Of a DNA stretch of 64,000 bases, positions 45,594-54,118 are shown piece by piece. The DNA is from Mycolicibacterium iranicum (GTDB lineage Bacteria > Actinomycetota > Actinomycetes > Mycobacteriales > Mycobacteriaceae). The DNA lies in contig NZ_LQPC01000027.1 in the NCBI RefSeq assembly GCF_002101705.1, positions 215,839 through 279,838 of the forward strand. Reading direction: 5' to 3'. The notes under the pieces were generated by a model. That model was not told the DNA's origin and made no database searches. It worked only from the letters and a program-made list of their open reading frames with translations. How positions within the stretch are numbered: position 1 is the first letter of the stretch; every line of letters begins with the position of its first letter. A program made the position numbers and the translations under genes.

Positions 45594-46433
45594 TCATTCC
45601 GGGGCGAGCTGGACGGCGACCCCGACGGCGCCGCCACCGACATGCACCGACAGCACCGGGCCCATGTCGGCGACAGTGAGGGAGGACAGCTGCGGAAGTC
45701 GTTGTGTCAGTGCGGCACCAAGCTGATCGGCGGCATCGTGATTGTCGACGTGGTGAACCACGACATCGGCAGCCCGCTCGCCTACCACCTCTGCGACACG
45801 CTCCACGAGTGCGGCATGCGCCTTGCTCACGGTTCGGATCCGCTGGTCGAGGACCAGCCGCCCGTCGACGTCGAGGCACAGCAGCGGTTTGAGCGACAGG
45901 GCTGTTCCCAACCACGACGCCGTGGTGCGGATCCGCCCGCTGCGGCGCAGGTTGTCCAGACGATGCACGACAAGAAACACGTGCGAACGCGTCCTCGCGG
46001 ACCGCGCGGCGGCCTCGACCGCATCGATGTCTCCCCCGGCTGCTGCACATTCAGCCGCGGCCGTGGCGATGAAGCCGACGCCCATGGCCGCCGAGCGCGA
46101 GTTGACGACCCGCACCGATGCCCCGAATTCTCGCGCTGCAGTCGCGGCCGCACTGTAGGTACTCGACAGCGCCGCCGAAAGATGAACGGCGACAACACCG
46201 TCGCCCTTACTGTCGGCGAGAGCTTGACGGTAGGTATCGACGAGCTCGGCGGGCGAGGCACCGGCCGTCGTCACCTTCGGCCGGTCGTGGATGTCGAACG
46301 GGATCTCGTCGATTCCGTCGCGCAGATCCGTCCCGTCGATCAGCACATGCAGCGGCACCTCGCGGATGTCCCGCCGCTTGCGCTCATCGAGAGGCAGGCG
46401 CGACGACGAGTCGCTGACTACGACCACAGGCAT
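45594..46433 (-). CDS. DegV family fatty-acid-binding protein (Rv2417c)
   Basis: 279-residue DegV protein, which binds fatty acids and in some bacteria acts as FakB presenting them to a fatty acid kinase. It starts MPVVVVSDSSSRLP with the conserved Ser/Asp region and contains LSAALSSTYSAA and KPLLCLDVDGRL, as usual. Operon partners are octT and gpgP upstream (9-bp gap). No FakA kinase gene is seen nearby. Confidence 0.9.
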   Translation of the reverse strand: MPVVVVSDSSSRLPLDERKRRDIREVPLHVLIDGTDLRDGIDEIPFDIHDRPKVTTAGASPAELVDTYRQALADSKGDGVVAVHLSAALSSTYSAAATAAREFGASVRVVNSRSAAMGVGFIATAAAECAAAGGDIDAVEAAARSARTRSHVFLVVHRLDNLRRSGRIRTTASWLGTALSLKPLLCLDVDGRLVLDQRIRTVSKAHAALVERVAEVVGERAADVVVHHVDNHDAADQLGAALTQRLPQLSSLTVADMGPVLSVHVGGGAVGVAVQLAPE

Positions 46434-46442
46434 GGATAGTCG

Positions 46443-47189
46443 CTAACCGCCCGAGGCGGACAGTTGCACGCCCGCCTCGGCCAGTCCCTTGATCATCAGG
46501 TCGGCGACGGCCTGGTGCGCTTCGAAGTTCCAGTGAATGCCATCGGGGTTTCCCCTGCCGCTCATCACTTCCTCGCCGACAGCGGCCTTGAGGTCGACCA
46601 GCGGCACATCGTGTTCGGCGGCCCAGCGCATGATGGCATTGACCGTTCCCGGCCTGCCCCGGTGCGACATCCCGTACGTCGGGGCAATGTGCACCGACGG
46701 CAGGGACGCAACGACGGGGATTCCGGGGCGGTTGAAGTCGATGGCCGCCCTGGTCATTTCGAGATATTCCACCGTCAGGCGCGGAGGCAGCGCGGGGCGA
46801 GCGATCGGCGACAGGCGGGGCTGCAGCCACCCGTATCCGTCACGCGCCCATCGCCGGACCCTGGGCGGGCGCACATAGCGGATGAGCTCGCGCAGCGCCG
46901 TCGGCAGCGGCGACGGCAGCGAATCCATGCCCGAGGTCGCGAATATCACCGCGCCGGCCCTGGGTAAGGCCGCCCACGAGCGTGGGTCCTGCGTCGCCGC
47001 CCACCACACATCCCGGCTGGTCCACCCGATCCGGCCAATCAACTCGACATCCCAGTCGAGGTGTCTTGCAACGAGATTGGGCCAAATACGCGGGTCGTCG
47101 GCAGGGAGCCCACCGGTCGGCCCGTAGTATGACAGCGAGTCGCAGAAGACCAGCAGGGTCCTGCGGCCAGAGTCCCCCTCAGAGGACAT
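46443..47189 (-). CDS. octT: Diglucosylglycerate octanoyltransferase OctT (SGNH hydrolase fold, Rv2418c)
   Basis: 248 residues of the SGNH/GDSL fold: FCDSLSYYG carries the block I Ser, and the block V Asp and His are in [13 protein letters not shown]. Its orthologue Rv2418c transfers octanoate to diglucosylglycerate in methylglucose lipopolysaccharide (MGLP) biosynthesis. It overlaps the gpgP stop by 11 bp, which fits shared function, since GpgP makes glucosylglycerate for the same pathway. Cytoplasmic. Confidence 0.88.
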   Translation of the reverse strand: MSSEGDSGRRTLLVFCDSLSYYGPTGGLPADDPRIWPNLVARHLDWDVELIGRIGWTSRDVWWAATQDPRSWAALPRAGAVIFATSGMDSLPSPLPTALRELIRYVRPPRVRRWARDGYGWLQPRLSPIARPALPPRLTVEYLEMTRAAIDFNRPGIPVVASLPSVHIAPTYGMSHRGRPGTVNAIMRWAAEHDVPLVDLKAAVGEEVMSGRGNPDGIHWNFEAHQAVADLMIKGLAEAGVQLSASGG

Positions 47190-47856
47190 CGTTGGCGACC
47201 TGCGCCGAGGCGTTCCACACGTCGAGACGCCACCGGATGTCCTCGAAGGCGGCTGGGTCGCCGTCTGCGCGGGTGTGCCCGGCCAGCTGCACCCAGCTCG
47301 CGTTGCCCATACCGCCGAGCACCGGCCAGTTGTCGACCGGTAGCCCCAGTAGCGCCGCGGTCAGCGCGGCGATCAGCCCTCCGTGCGCCACGAGAACGAC
47401 CGGCCGGTCCGAATTTACGATGCCCCACTCTGCTTGCTGGGCAACGATTTCCCGCACCAACGGAAGGCTCCGCTCGGCGACGTCGACGCGGCTCTCCCCG
47501 CCGTGCGGGGCCCATCGCGCATCGTCACGCCAGGCCAACCGGGCGCCCGGCGCCATCGCGTCGACCTCGTGGTGGGTCATCCCCTGCCAGTCCCCGAGAT
47601 GGGTTTCACGCAGCCGGGTGTCGATGCTGACTGCCTGACCGGACCGGTCGCCGAGCGCGACAGCGGTATCGAGGGCGCGACGCAGATCCGACGAAACGAT
47701 CAGCAGCGGTTGGCGTTTCGCGAGAACCTCGGCTGCTGACACGGCTTGCTCACGGCCCAGGTCACTGAGGTCGGTGTCGAGCTGGCCCTGCATACGGCTG
47801 CCCGCGTTGTACTCGGTCTGTCCGTGCCGCAGCATGACCAGACGTCGAATCGTCAT
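47179..47856 (-). CDS. gpgP: Glucosyl-3-phosphoglycerate phosphatase
   Basis: 225-residue histidine phosphatase. The catalytic signature [12 protein letters not shown] (phosphohistidine in RHG), the acid Glu in [11 protein letters not shown] and the second His in VLVAHGG are intact. Orthologue of Rv2419c, which dephosphorylates glucosyl-3-phosphoglycerate to glucosylglycerate, a primer for methylglucose lipopolysaccharides. Overlaps rsfS by four bases and octT by 11, so nadD-rsfS-gpgP-octT-degV form one tight operon. Confidence 0.9.
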   Translation of the reverse strand: MTIRRLVMLRHGQTEYNAGSRMQGQLDTDLSDLGREQAVSAAEVLAKRQPLLIVSSDLRRALDTAVALGDRSGQAVSIDTRLRETHLGDWQGMTHHEVDAMAPGARLAWRDDARWAPHGGESRVDVAERSLPLVREIVAQQAEWGIVNSDRPVVLVAHGGLIAALTAALLGLPVDNWPVLGGMGNASWVQLAGHTRADGDPAAFEDIRWRLDVWNASAQVANDVL

Positions 47857-48230
47857 TCCGGTGCCTCCGCGCCATCGACGCCCTCAGCGCCTTCAACGCC
47901 TGCGAGATCGACCGGGATCGTCGGGCAGTCGCGCCAAAGCCTGTCCAGCGCATAGAAATTGCGCTCATCCTGATGTTGGATGTGCACGACGATGTCGACG
48001 TAGTCGAGCAGGGTCCACCGGCCCTCGCGGGTGCCCTCGCGGCGCGCGGGTTTGTAGCCGGCGCGTCGCATTTTCTCCTCTACCTCGTCGACGATCGCAT
48101 TGACCTGCCTGTCGTTGTTTCCCGACGCGATGACGAAGCAGTCGGTGATGACGAGTTGGTCGGAGACGTCGATGACGACGATGTCCTCGGCCAGTTTGGC
48201 CGCCGCCGCGCGCGCGGCAACGGTGGCCAT
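47853..48230 (-). CDS. rsfS: Ribosomal silencing factor RsfS
   Basis: 125 residues. RsfS binds L14 and blocks subunit joining when nutrients are limiting. The conserved core ASGNNDRQVNAIVDEVEEKM and WTLLDYVDIVVHIQHQDER is present; the C-terminal tail ([14 protein letters not shown]) is acidic and not conserved. It lies 23 bp after the nadD stop, the universal nadD-rsfS arrangement, and overlaps gpgP. Confidence 0.94.
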   Translation of the reverse strand: MATVAARAAAAKLAEDIVVIDVSDQLVITDCFVIASGNNDRQVNAIVDEVEEKMRRAGYKPARREGTREGRWTLLDYVDIVVHIQHQDERNFYALDRLWRDCPTIPVDLAGVEGAEGVDGAEAPE

Positions 48231-48253
48231 GTCGATAGCTTCTGCTGTGGCGG

Positions 48254-48868
48254 TCAGGGACGGTCTCCTTCACCTGCGGGGGTCTTGCTGTAGAGGTTTC
48301 GTTTTGCGACGTACTGCACGACTCCGTCGGGCACCAGGTACCAGATCGGTCGCGATTGTTCGGCACGGATCCGGCAGTCGGTCGATGAGATCGCCAGGGC
48401 GGGCACTTCGACGAGGTGCAGCGCGTCGGCGGGCAACTCGGCCATCGCGGCGGAGATGTGCTTGCCGTCGAGTTCGTACCCGGGCCTGCTGACACCGACG
48501 AACCGGGCGATTGCGAACATCTGCTCCCAGTTCTGCCACGACAAGATCGAGGCAAGAGCGTCGGCGCCGGTGATGAAGTACAGGTCCGCGTCCGGATTCT
48601 GGTTGTGCAGGTCGCGCAACGTGTCCTTGGTGTAGGTCGCCCCGCCGCGGTCGATGTCGACCCGGCTGACCGAGAACCGCGGATTGGAGGCGGTCGCGAT
48701 CACCGTCATGAGGTACCGGTCCTCGGCGGCGGTGACGGCGCGGCTGCGCTTCTGCCACGGTTGGCCGGTGGGGACGAACACGACTTCGTCGAGATCGAAC
48801 AGAGCGGCGACCTCACTGGCGGCGACGAGGTGCCCGTTGTGGATGGGATCGAACGTCCCACCCATCAC
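48254..48868 (-). CDS. nadD: Nicotinate-nucleotide adenylyltransferase
   Basis: About 204 residues. NadD adenylates nicotinate mononucleotide in NAD synthesis. The nucleotidyltransferase motifs are [11 protein letters not shown] at the start and [13 protein letters not shown] (ISSTxxR) near the C-terminus; SFW/SYT-type substrate loop [11 protein letters not shown] is also seen. GTG at 48868 is chosen because AGGAGG lies six bases upstream; a longer reading starting at 48904 includes this ribosome-binding site and is unlikely. Confidence 0.94.
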   Translation of the reverse strand: MMGGTFDPIHNGHLVAASEVAALFDLDEVVFVPTGQPWQKRSRAVTAAEDRYLMTVIATASNPRFSVSRVDIDRGGATYTKDTLRDLHNQNPDADLYFITGADALASILSWQNWEQMFAIARFVGVSRPGYELDGKHISAAMAELPADALHLVEVPALAISSTDCRIRAEQSRPIWYLVPDGVVQYVAKRNLYSKTPAGEGDRP

Positions 48869-48947
48869 ACCTAGCCTCCTGCGACGTGGCCCGCCTTCTT
48901 GCACAAATAGCGAGCTTACGGGAGTGCCACGAAGGCCTCAGGCCGAC

Positions 48948-49676
48948 TCAGACGCCGGAGAGCCGTGGGGACGGCAGAACCTCGGACACCTCGAACGCCG
49001 CGCGATCGGCGCGGTAAACGTCACGGGCGTACTCGACGCACCGCCCCGTGTTGTCCACCGTGTTGCGGGTGAGCAAAGTCCCCGCAGACCCGGCACGCAC
49101 ACCCAACTGCATACTCGACGCATCATCGAGCACGATCGATTCGAGCACGGCAGTCGACCGCGCCAGCTCGATCCCATAGCGGGAGCGCAGCACGGCCCAC
49201 AGCGAACCGTCGTCGGTCATGTCGAGGATTCCCGGGGTCAGCGCGGCGGGCAGGAATGTGGTCTCCAGCGCGAAGGGCACGTCATCGACGCTGCGCAGCC
49301 GGTGGAACACGTGGACAGCGGCGCCGTCCTCCAGGTCGAGGGCGCGACGGACCGCGGGATTGGCGATCTGATGCTCGGCCCACAGCAGCTGCGCGGCGGG
49401 CCGGCGCCCCATCCTTGCGACCTCCTCCGAGAAGCTGCCGATGTGGAACCGCACCCGCGGCTCCGCGACGAACGTGCCACGCGGCGGCTTGCGGTAGACG
49501 ACGCCTTCACTCTCCAGAAGCGATAGCGCCTGACGCGCGGTCATGCGGCTTACCTTGTGCTGCTCGGCCAGCTCGCGCTCGGACGGCAGCAGGGTGTGCG
49601 GCCCCATCTGTTCGGTCTCGATGCGGCCGCGGAGGTCGGCGGCGATCGTCATGTAGAGGGGCGTCCCCGAGGGCAT
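48948..49676 (-). CDS. GntR-family regulator, HutC subgroup
   Basis: About 242 residues. The N-terminal winged helix (LPSERELAEQHKVSRMTARQ) is followed by a UTRA ligand-binding domain (VFHRLRSVDDVPFALETTFL, NRxT-like end), placing it with HutC/PhnF/DasR regulators. It is divergent from the permease-kinase-dehydrogenase operon and next to a perfect HutC-type operator. ATG at 49676 is preferred because TACGCT lies six bases before it, implying a leaderless transcript; a start at 49715 would overlap that promoter. Effector probably a phosphorylated polyol or amino sugar-like compound. Confidence 0.86.
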   Translation of the reverse strand: MPSGTPLYMTIAADLRGRIETEQMGPHTLLPSERELAEQHKVSRMTARQALSLLESEGVVYRKPPRGTFVAEPRVRFHIGSFSEEVARMGRRPAAQLLWAEHQIANPAVRRALDLEDGAAVHVFHRLRSVDDVPFALETTFLPAALTPGILDMTDDGSLWAVLRSRYGIELARSTAVLESIVLDDASSMQLGVRAGSAGTLLTRNTVDNTGRCVEYARDVYRADRAAFEVSEVLPSPRLSGV

Positions 49677-49682
49677 CCCTGC

Positions 49683-49688
49683 AGCGTA
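49683..49688 (-). promoter_or_regulatory. -10 element for the GntR regulator (leaderless)
   Basis: TACGCT on the minus strand, six bases upstream of the ATG at 49676, fits the TANNNT consensus and leaderless geometry. It suggests that the longer N-terminal reading is not used. Confidence 0.45.
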
Positions 49689-49774
49689 GCGACGTAAGTC
49701 GACTTCAGTTATCACATGGGCTGTGTAAACACTTCGTGATTTCGTTGACCCGCGCTCACCGCTGTCCGATACTT

Positions 49775-49800
49775 TGGTTCAACCACATGGTCTATACCAT
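49775..49800. promoter_or_regulatory. HutC-type operator pair for the adjacent GntR regulator
   Basis: A perfect-arm dyad ATGGT-CTAT-ACCAT (49787-49800) contains TGGTCTATACCA, the reverse complement of TGGTATAGACCA, reported for PhnF of M. smegmatis and close to the DasR consensus. Directly beside it is the second palindrome TGGTT-C-AACCA (49775-49785). Both lie about 20-45 bp before the permease start and about 100 bp from the regulator start, right for repression of the permease operon. Confidence 0.72.
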
Positions 49801-49821
49801 CGTTGAGACGGAGAGTTGAAC

Positions 49822-51303
49822 ATGTCCGACCAGTCATCGCGCAGCGATTCCGCTGAATTGGCCCAGTTCGGTTACACCCAGTCGCTGGAGCGACGAACGG
49901 GGAAGTTCGCATCGTTCGCCGTTGCTTTCGCGTTCGTCTCGATCGCGACGGGCATTTTCACCACCTACGGTGCGGTGCTCAACAGCTCCGGACCGGCCGG
50001 GATCTGGACATGGCCGATCGCCGTCGTCGGCCAGCTCGCCGTTGCGTTCGTGCTCGGCGCACTCGCGGCGCGAATCCCGGTCACCGGGTACCACTACCAG
50101 TGGATGTCTCGCCTGGCCAACCCGATCCTCGGCTGGATCATCGGGTGGATCTCGTTCACGTTCCTGGCGATCGTGGTGGTCGCCGTTGACTACACGATCG
50201 CCTCGACGATCCTGCCCGTCCTGCTGAACTACGAGAGCACAGCAACCATCGCCTGGATCATGACCGCGGCCGTGCTCACCGGCCAGGCGCTTCTGGTCGC
50301 GTTCTCCACACCGTGGGCCGAGCGGGTCAACAACAGCCTGGTGACACTGGAGCTCATCGGCATGGCCGCCCTGACGGTGCTGCTTCTGGTGGTAGCGGCC
50401 CTTCGCGGTGACATGGACTTATCGAATCTCTTCAGCACCGGGGCGATCCCGAGTGAGGGGTACTGGAGCTTCGGTGACCTCACCTCCGCCGGCCCGTGGA
50501 TGCTCGGCTTCCTGCTCGGCGCGTTCACGATCGTCGGCTTCGAATCCGCGGCGAATCTCGCCGAGGAGACGCACGACCCCGAACGTGTGGTGCCGCGCGC
50601 GATGTGGCAGGCCGTGCTCGCCTCGGGCGTGTTGGGCTTCCTGTTCATCGTCGCCGTGACGCTGGCTGCTGGTGACCCGGTGGTGCTCGCCGAGTCGGGG
50701 ACGCCCATCGCCGACGTCATCAACAGGACCCTGGGGTCGGCGGTCGGCACTCTCCTGCTGCTGATGGTGGTCCTTGCGATCTTCGCCTGCGGTCTCGTCA
50801 TCATGATCACCGGCGTGCGCGTGACGTGGGCGATGTCGCGCGACCAGCGCTTTCCAGGATGGCAGCAATGGAATCAGATCTCGCCGAAGTTCCACACCCC
50901 GCTCAAGGCCACGCTGCTGTACTTCGTCCTGGCCCAGCTCATCCTGGCGGTGTTCGCCCACTCCGAAACCGCGCTGTTCACCCTCTTCGGTGCGGCGACA
51001 TTGCTCCCTGCGGTCATGTACGCCTCGACCGTGGTGCTCTATTTGGTCAAACGCAAGACGCTGCCGGTCTCGAGCAAGTTCGATCTCGGAGCATGGGAGA
51101 TCCCGGTTCTCGCGATCGCGGTCATCTGGCTCGCCTTCGAGTTGGCGTTGTTCCGGGACGCCGCATTCAAGCAAGCGTGGCTCTACGTCCTCGTGATGGT
51201 CGCGATCGGCGCGGCTTACCTGGCATACCTACTCGTCAGACGGGGCAAGCAGGGGCTGTCGATGCCGGACATGCATTCGATCGACGCTGAACTCAGGGAA
51301 TGA
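49822..51303 (+). CDS. APC-superfamily permease
   Basis: 493-residue transporter of the amino acid-polyamine-organocation superfamily with about 12 hydrophobic helices; a recognisable motif is GFESAANLAEETHDPERVVPR in the middle, typical for this family. It takes up the substrate of the operon (amino acid, amine or related compound). ATG at 49822 follows GGAGAG at the right distance. It overlaps the kinase gene by four bases. The link between an amine-type permease and polyol-type enzymes is unusual and points to an amino alcohol or similar substrate. Confidence 0.85.
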   Translation: MSDQSSRSDSAELAQFGYTQSLERRTGKFASFAVAFAFVSIATGIFTTYGAVLNSSGPAGIWTWPIAVVGQLAVAFVLGALAARIPVTGYHYQWMSRLANPILGWIIGWISFTFLAIVVVAVDYTIASTILPVLLNYESTATIAWIMTAAVLTGQALLVAFSTPWAERVNNSLVTLELIGMAALTVLLLVVAALRGDMDLSNLFSTGAIPSEGYWSFGDLTSAGPWMLGFLLGAFTIVGFESAANLAEETHDPERVVPRAMWQAVLASGVLGFLFIVAVTLAAGDPVVLAESGTPIADVINRTLGSAVGTLLLLMVVLAIFACGLVIMITGVRVTWAMSRDQRFPGWQQWNQISPKFHTPLKATLLYFVLAQLILAVFAHSETALFTLFGAATLLPAVMYASTVVLYLVKRKTLPVSSKFDLGAWEIPVLAIAVIWLAFELALFRDAAFKQAWLYVLVMVAIGAAYLAYLLVRRGKQGLSMPDMHSIDAELRE

Positions 51304-52748
51304 CGGGACTACCGATGCAGTACATCCTGGCCGTCGACCAGGGCACCTCGGGCACCAAGGCTGTAGTGGTCGACGCCGAGGGACAGGTCGTCGCGACCGC
51401 CGAAGTCGCCCTGCGGCCCGACTATCTGGCCGGCGGTGGAGTCGAGCAGGACCCCGAGGCGATGTTCGAGTCCGTCGTCACGGCCGGCCGGCAGGCGCTC
51501 GCGCAGGCCGCAGTTCCGGTGGCCGCGGTGGCGCTCGCCAATCAGGGCGAAACCGTCCTGGCGTGGGACCGGACAACCGGCGAGCCCCTTTCACCCGCGA
51601 TCGTCTGGCAGGACCGGCGAGCTGAGTCGGTCTGCGGCGGGCTCGCCGAGCATGCCGAGGATGTGGCGCGGCGCACCGGTCTGGTGCTCGACCCCTATTT
51701 CTCCGCTCCGAAGATGGCGTGGCTTCGCGCCAATCTGACTCGCGACGGAGTGGTGACCACAACGGACACGTGGCTCGTGCACCGAATGTGCGGCGCGTTC
51801 GTCACCGATGCATCGACGGCCAGCCGATCTCTGATCGCTGCGCTCGACACCGTGGCCTGGGACGACCAGCTGTTGGCATTGTTCGGACTCCGCGACGAAG
51901 CGCTGCCCGACATCGTTGGCAGTGACGAGATTGTCGGTACCACTGATGTTTTCGGCCCTTCACTGCCGGTTGCCGGGCTGATCGTCGACCAACAGGCCGC
52001 GTTGCTCGCCGAAAGTTGCCTGACGGCAGGGTCGGCGAAGTGCACCTACGGCACGGGCGCCTTCCTGCTGGCACAGCTGGGTGGGGACCCGGTGCGATCG
52101 ACATCGGGTCTGACCACGTCGGTGGCCTGGCGCCTGCGCGACGAGACGTCGTACTGCATCGACGGTCAGGTCTACACGGCCGCCTCGGCGGTCCGATGGG
52201 CCGTCGATCTCGGCCTGGTCCCCTCCGCAGACCAGATCGACACTGCCGCAGCCGAATCCAGCGAGGGTGTGATCTGCGTTCCCGCACTCGCCGGGCTCGC
52301 GGCGCCGTGGTGGGATTCCGGAGCGACGGCGTCGTTCACCGGAATGACGCTGTCCAGTGGACGGGGCAACCTGGTCAGAGCGCTCATCGAGGGCATCGCG
52401 GCTCAAGTCACCGCGCTGACCGATCTCGTCGCCGCCGACCTGGGCAGCCCGTTGACGCGATTGCGGGTGGACGGCGGCCTGACGCGCTCGGCTTCGCTGA
52501 TGCAGGCCCAGGCCGATCTGGCGCAGATCCCCGTCGACGTCTATCCGTCGATGCACGCCACCGCGCTCGGCGCAGCGGCGTGCGCCCGACTGGCGCTCGA
52601 ACCTGGGACCGCTCCGTGCGACGCGGTGGGGACGTGGTACCCGCAGCACACCTATGAACCCCGATGGTCGGCCGATCGGGCCGCCGAATTCCTTGACCGC
52701 TGGCGGCGCGTAGCGGACGACACTGTGGCGCAGGAGGTTTCAGCGTGA
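51300..52748 (+). CDS. FGGY-family kinase, glycerol kinase-like
   Basis: 482 residues. ATP-dependent kinase of the FGGY family: phosphate loop LAVDQGTSGTKAVVVD, IVWQDRR region as in glycerol kinase, TYGTGAFLLAQLGG and DGGLTRSASLMQAQADL. It keeps the Asp in VDQQAALLAE where glycerol kinases have their catalytic base. Starts at ATG 51300 overlapping the permease stop; an internal ATG (MQYIL) at 51315 is possible. Likely phosphorylates a glycerol-like or amino-polyol compound before oxidation by the next two enzymes. Confidence 0.85.
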   Translation: MTGLPMQYILAVDQGTSGTKAVVVDAEGQVVATAEVALRPDYLAGGGVEQDPEAMFESVVTAGRQALAQAAVPVAAVALANQGETVLAWDRTTGEPLSPAIVWQDRRAESVCGGLAEHAEDVARRTGLVLDPYFSAPKMAWLRANLTRDGVVTTTDTWLVHRMCGAFVTDASTASRSLIAALDTVAWDDQLLALFGLRDEALPDIVGSDEIVGTTDVFGPSLPVAGLIVDQQAALLAESCLTAGSAKCTYGTGAFLLAQLGGDPVRSTSGLTTSVAWRLRDETSYCIDGQVYTAASAVRWAVDLGLVPSADQIDTAAAESSEGVICVPALAGLAAPWWDSGATASFTGMTLSSGRGNLVRALIEGIAAQVTALTDLVAADLGSPLTRLRVDGGLTRSASLMQAQADLAQIPVDVYPSMHATALGAAACARLALEPGTAPCDAVGTWYPQHTYEPRWSADRAAEFLDRWRRVADDTVAQEVSA

Positions 52749-54118
52749 TATCGGATGTCATCGTGATCGGCGGCGGAATCGTCGGCTGTGCGATCGCGAG
52801 GGCACTGGCCGGAACCGAACTCTCGGTCACGCTGGTGGAGGCCCGAATTGATGTCGGCGACGGGACCAGCAAAGCCAATACCGCGTTGCTGCACACCGGA
52901 TTCGACTCGACTCCGGGCACACTTGAGTCGCGGCTGGTTGCCCGCGGTTATCGCATGCTCAGCGAGTATGCCTCACAGACCGGCATTCCCGTCGAGCACA
53001 CGGGCGCCATGCTCGTCGCGTGGACCGAAGAGGAGGCCGACGCGCTGCCGCGACTCAAGGAGAAGGCCGAAGCCAACGGATATCACGCATGCACCATCGT
53101 GACGTCCGACGAGGTCTATCGCCGCGTGCCCGATCTGGGGCCGGGCGCACTGGGCGGCTTGACGGTGCCCGGAGAATCGATCATCTGCACGTGGACCACG
53201 AACCTGGCGTTGGCCACCGACGCCCTCGCGCGCGGCATAGAGCTGCTGCGCGGCACCCGCGTGACAAGCGTCGCTGTGGGGCCCGACGTGACCACATTGC
53301 ACACCACCGCAGGTGATCTGCAGGGCCGCTGGATCATCAACGCCGCAGGCCTGGGCGCCGACCACCTTGACCAGGAGTTCGGATACCGACGCTTCACCGT
53401 GATTCCGCGCCGTGGCGAGCTGCTGGTGTTCGACAAGCTCGCCCGGCCGATGGCGCCGCTGATCGTGCTGGCCGTACCGTCGTCCCGCGGGAAAGGAGTG
53501 CTGGTCAGCCCGACCATCTACGGCAATGTCATGGTCGGCCCGACATCGGAGAACCTCGAAGACCGCACGGCCACAGGCACGTCCGAGGACGGCTTCGAGT
53601 TCCTCGTGTCGAAGGGCCGCGCTCTGATGCCCACCCTGTTCGACGAGGAGATCACGGCGAGTTACGCGGGGCTGCGCGCCTCCACCGAGCACGACGACTA
53701 CCTGATCGACCTCGATTTCGAGCAGCGCTACGTCCTCGTGGGCGGGATCCGTTCCACCGGGCTGACTTCGGGCATGGCGATCGCCGAATACGTCACCGGA
53801 CTTCTTTCCGACGCCGGAGTCGACGTGACCGAACGTGAGGACCTGCCCGCGCCTCCAACGATGCCCAATCTCGGCGAGGCCGGGCTCCGCCCGTATCAGG
53901 ATTCGAAGCGCATCGACGCCGATCCCGAGTACGGCCGCATCGTCTGCTTCTGTGAGCGCGTCAGCGCGGGCGAGATTCGTGACACCTTCGACTCCCCGAT
54001 ACCGCCCGCCGACCTGGACGGGCTCCGGCGGCGCACCCGCGTGATGAACGGACGATGCCAGGGGTTCTACTGCGGGGCTCACACCCAGGCTCTGCTACAG
54101 GCCGGGGTGAGGGCATGA
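52745..54118 (+). CDS. GlpA-like FAD dehydrogenase with BFD-type [2Fe-2S] domain
   Basis: 457 residues. N-terminal FAD-binding GGGIVGCAIARAL, DAO/GlpA-like body, and a C-terminal BFD-like iron-sulfur domain with cysteines in IVCFCERV and GRCQGFYCG. The combination is that of anaerobic glycerol-3-phosphate dehydrogenase subunit A. It overlaps the kinase by four bases and the next FAD protein by four bases. Expected to oxidise the phosphorylated product of the kinase; exact substrate unknown. Confidence 0.82.
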   Translation: MISDVIVIGGGIVGCAIARALAGTELSVTLVEARIDVGDGTSKANTALLHTGFDSTPGTLESRLVARGYRMLSEYASQTGIPVEHTGAMLVAWTEEEADALPRLKEKAEANGYHACTIVTSDEVYRRVPDLGPGALGGLTVPGESIICTWTTNLALATDALARGIELLRGTRVTSVAVGPDVTTLHTTAGDLQGRWIINAAGLGADHLDQEFGYRRFTVIPRRGELLVFDKLARPMAPLIVLAVPSSRGKGVLVSPTIYGNVMVGPTSENLEDRTATGTSEDGFEFLVSKGRALMPTLFDEEITASYAGLRASTEHDDYLIDLDFEQRYVLVGGIRSTGLTSGMAIAEYVTGLLSDAGVDVTEREDLPAPPTMPNLGEAGLRPYQDSKRIDADPEYGRIVCFCERVSAGEIRDTFDSPIPPADLDGLRRRTRVMNGRCQGFYCGAHTQALLQAGVRA

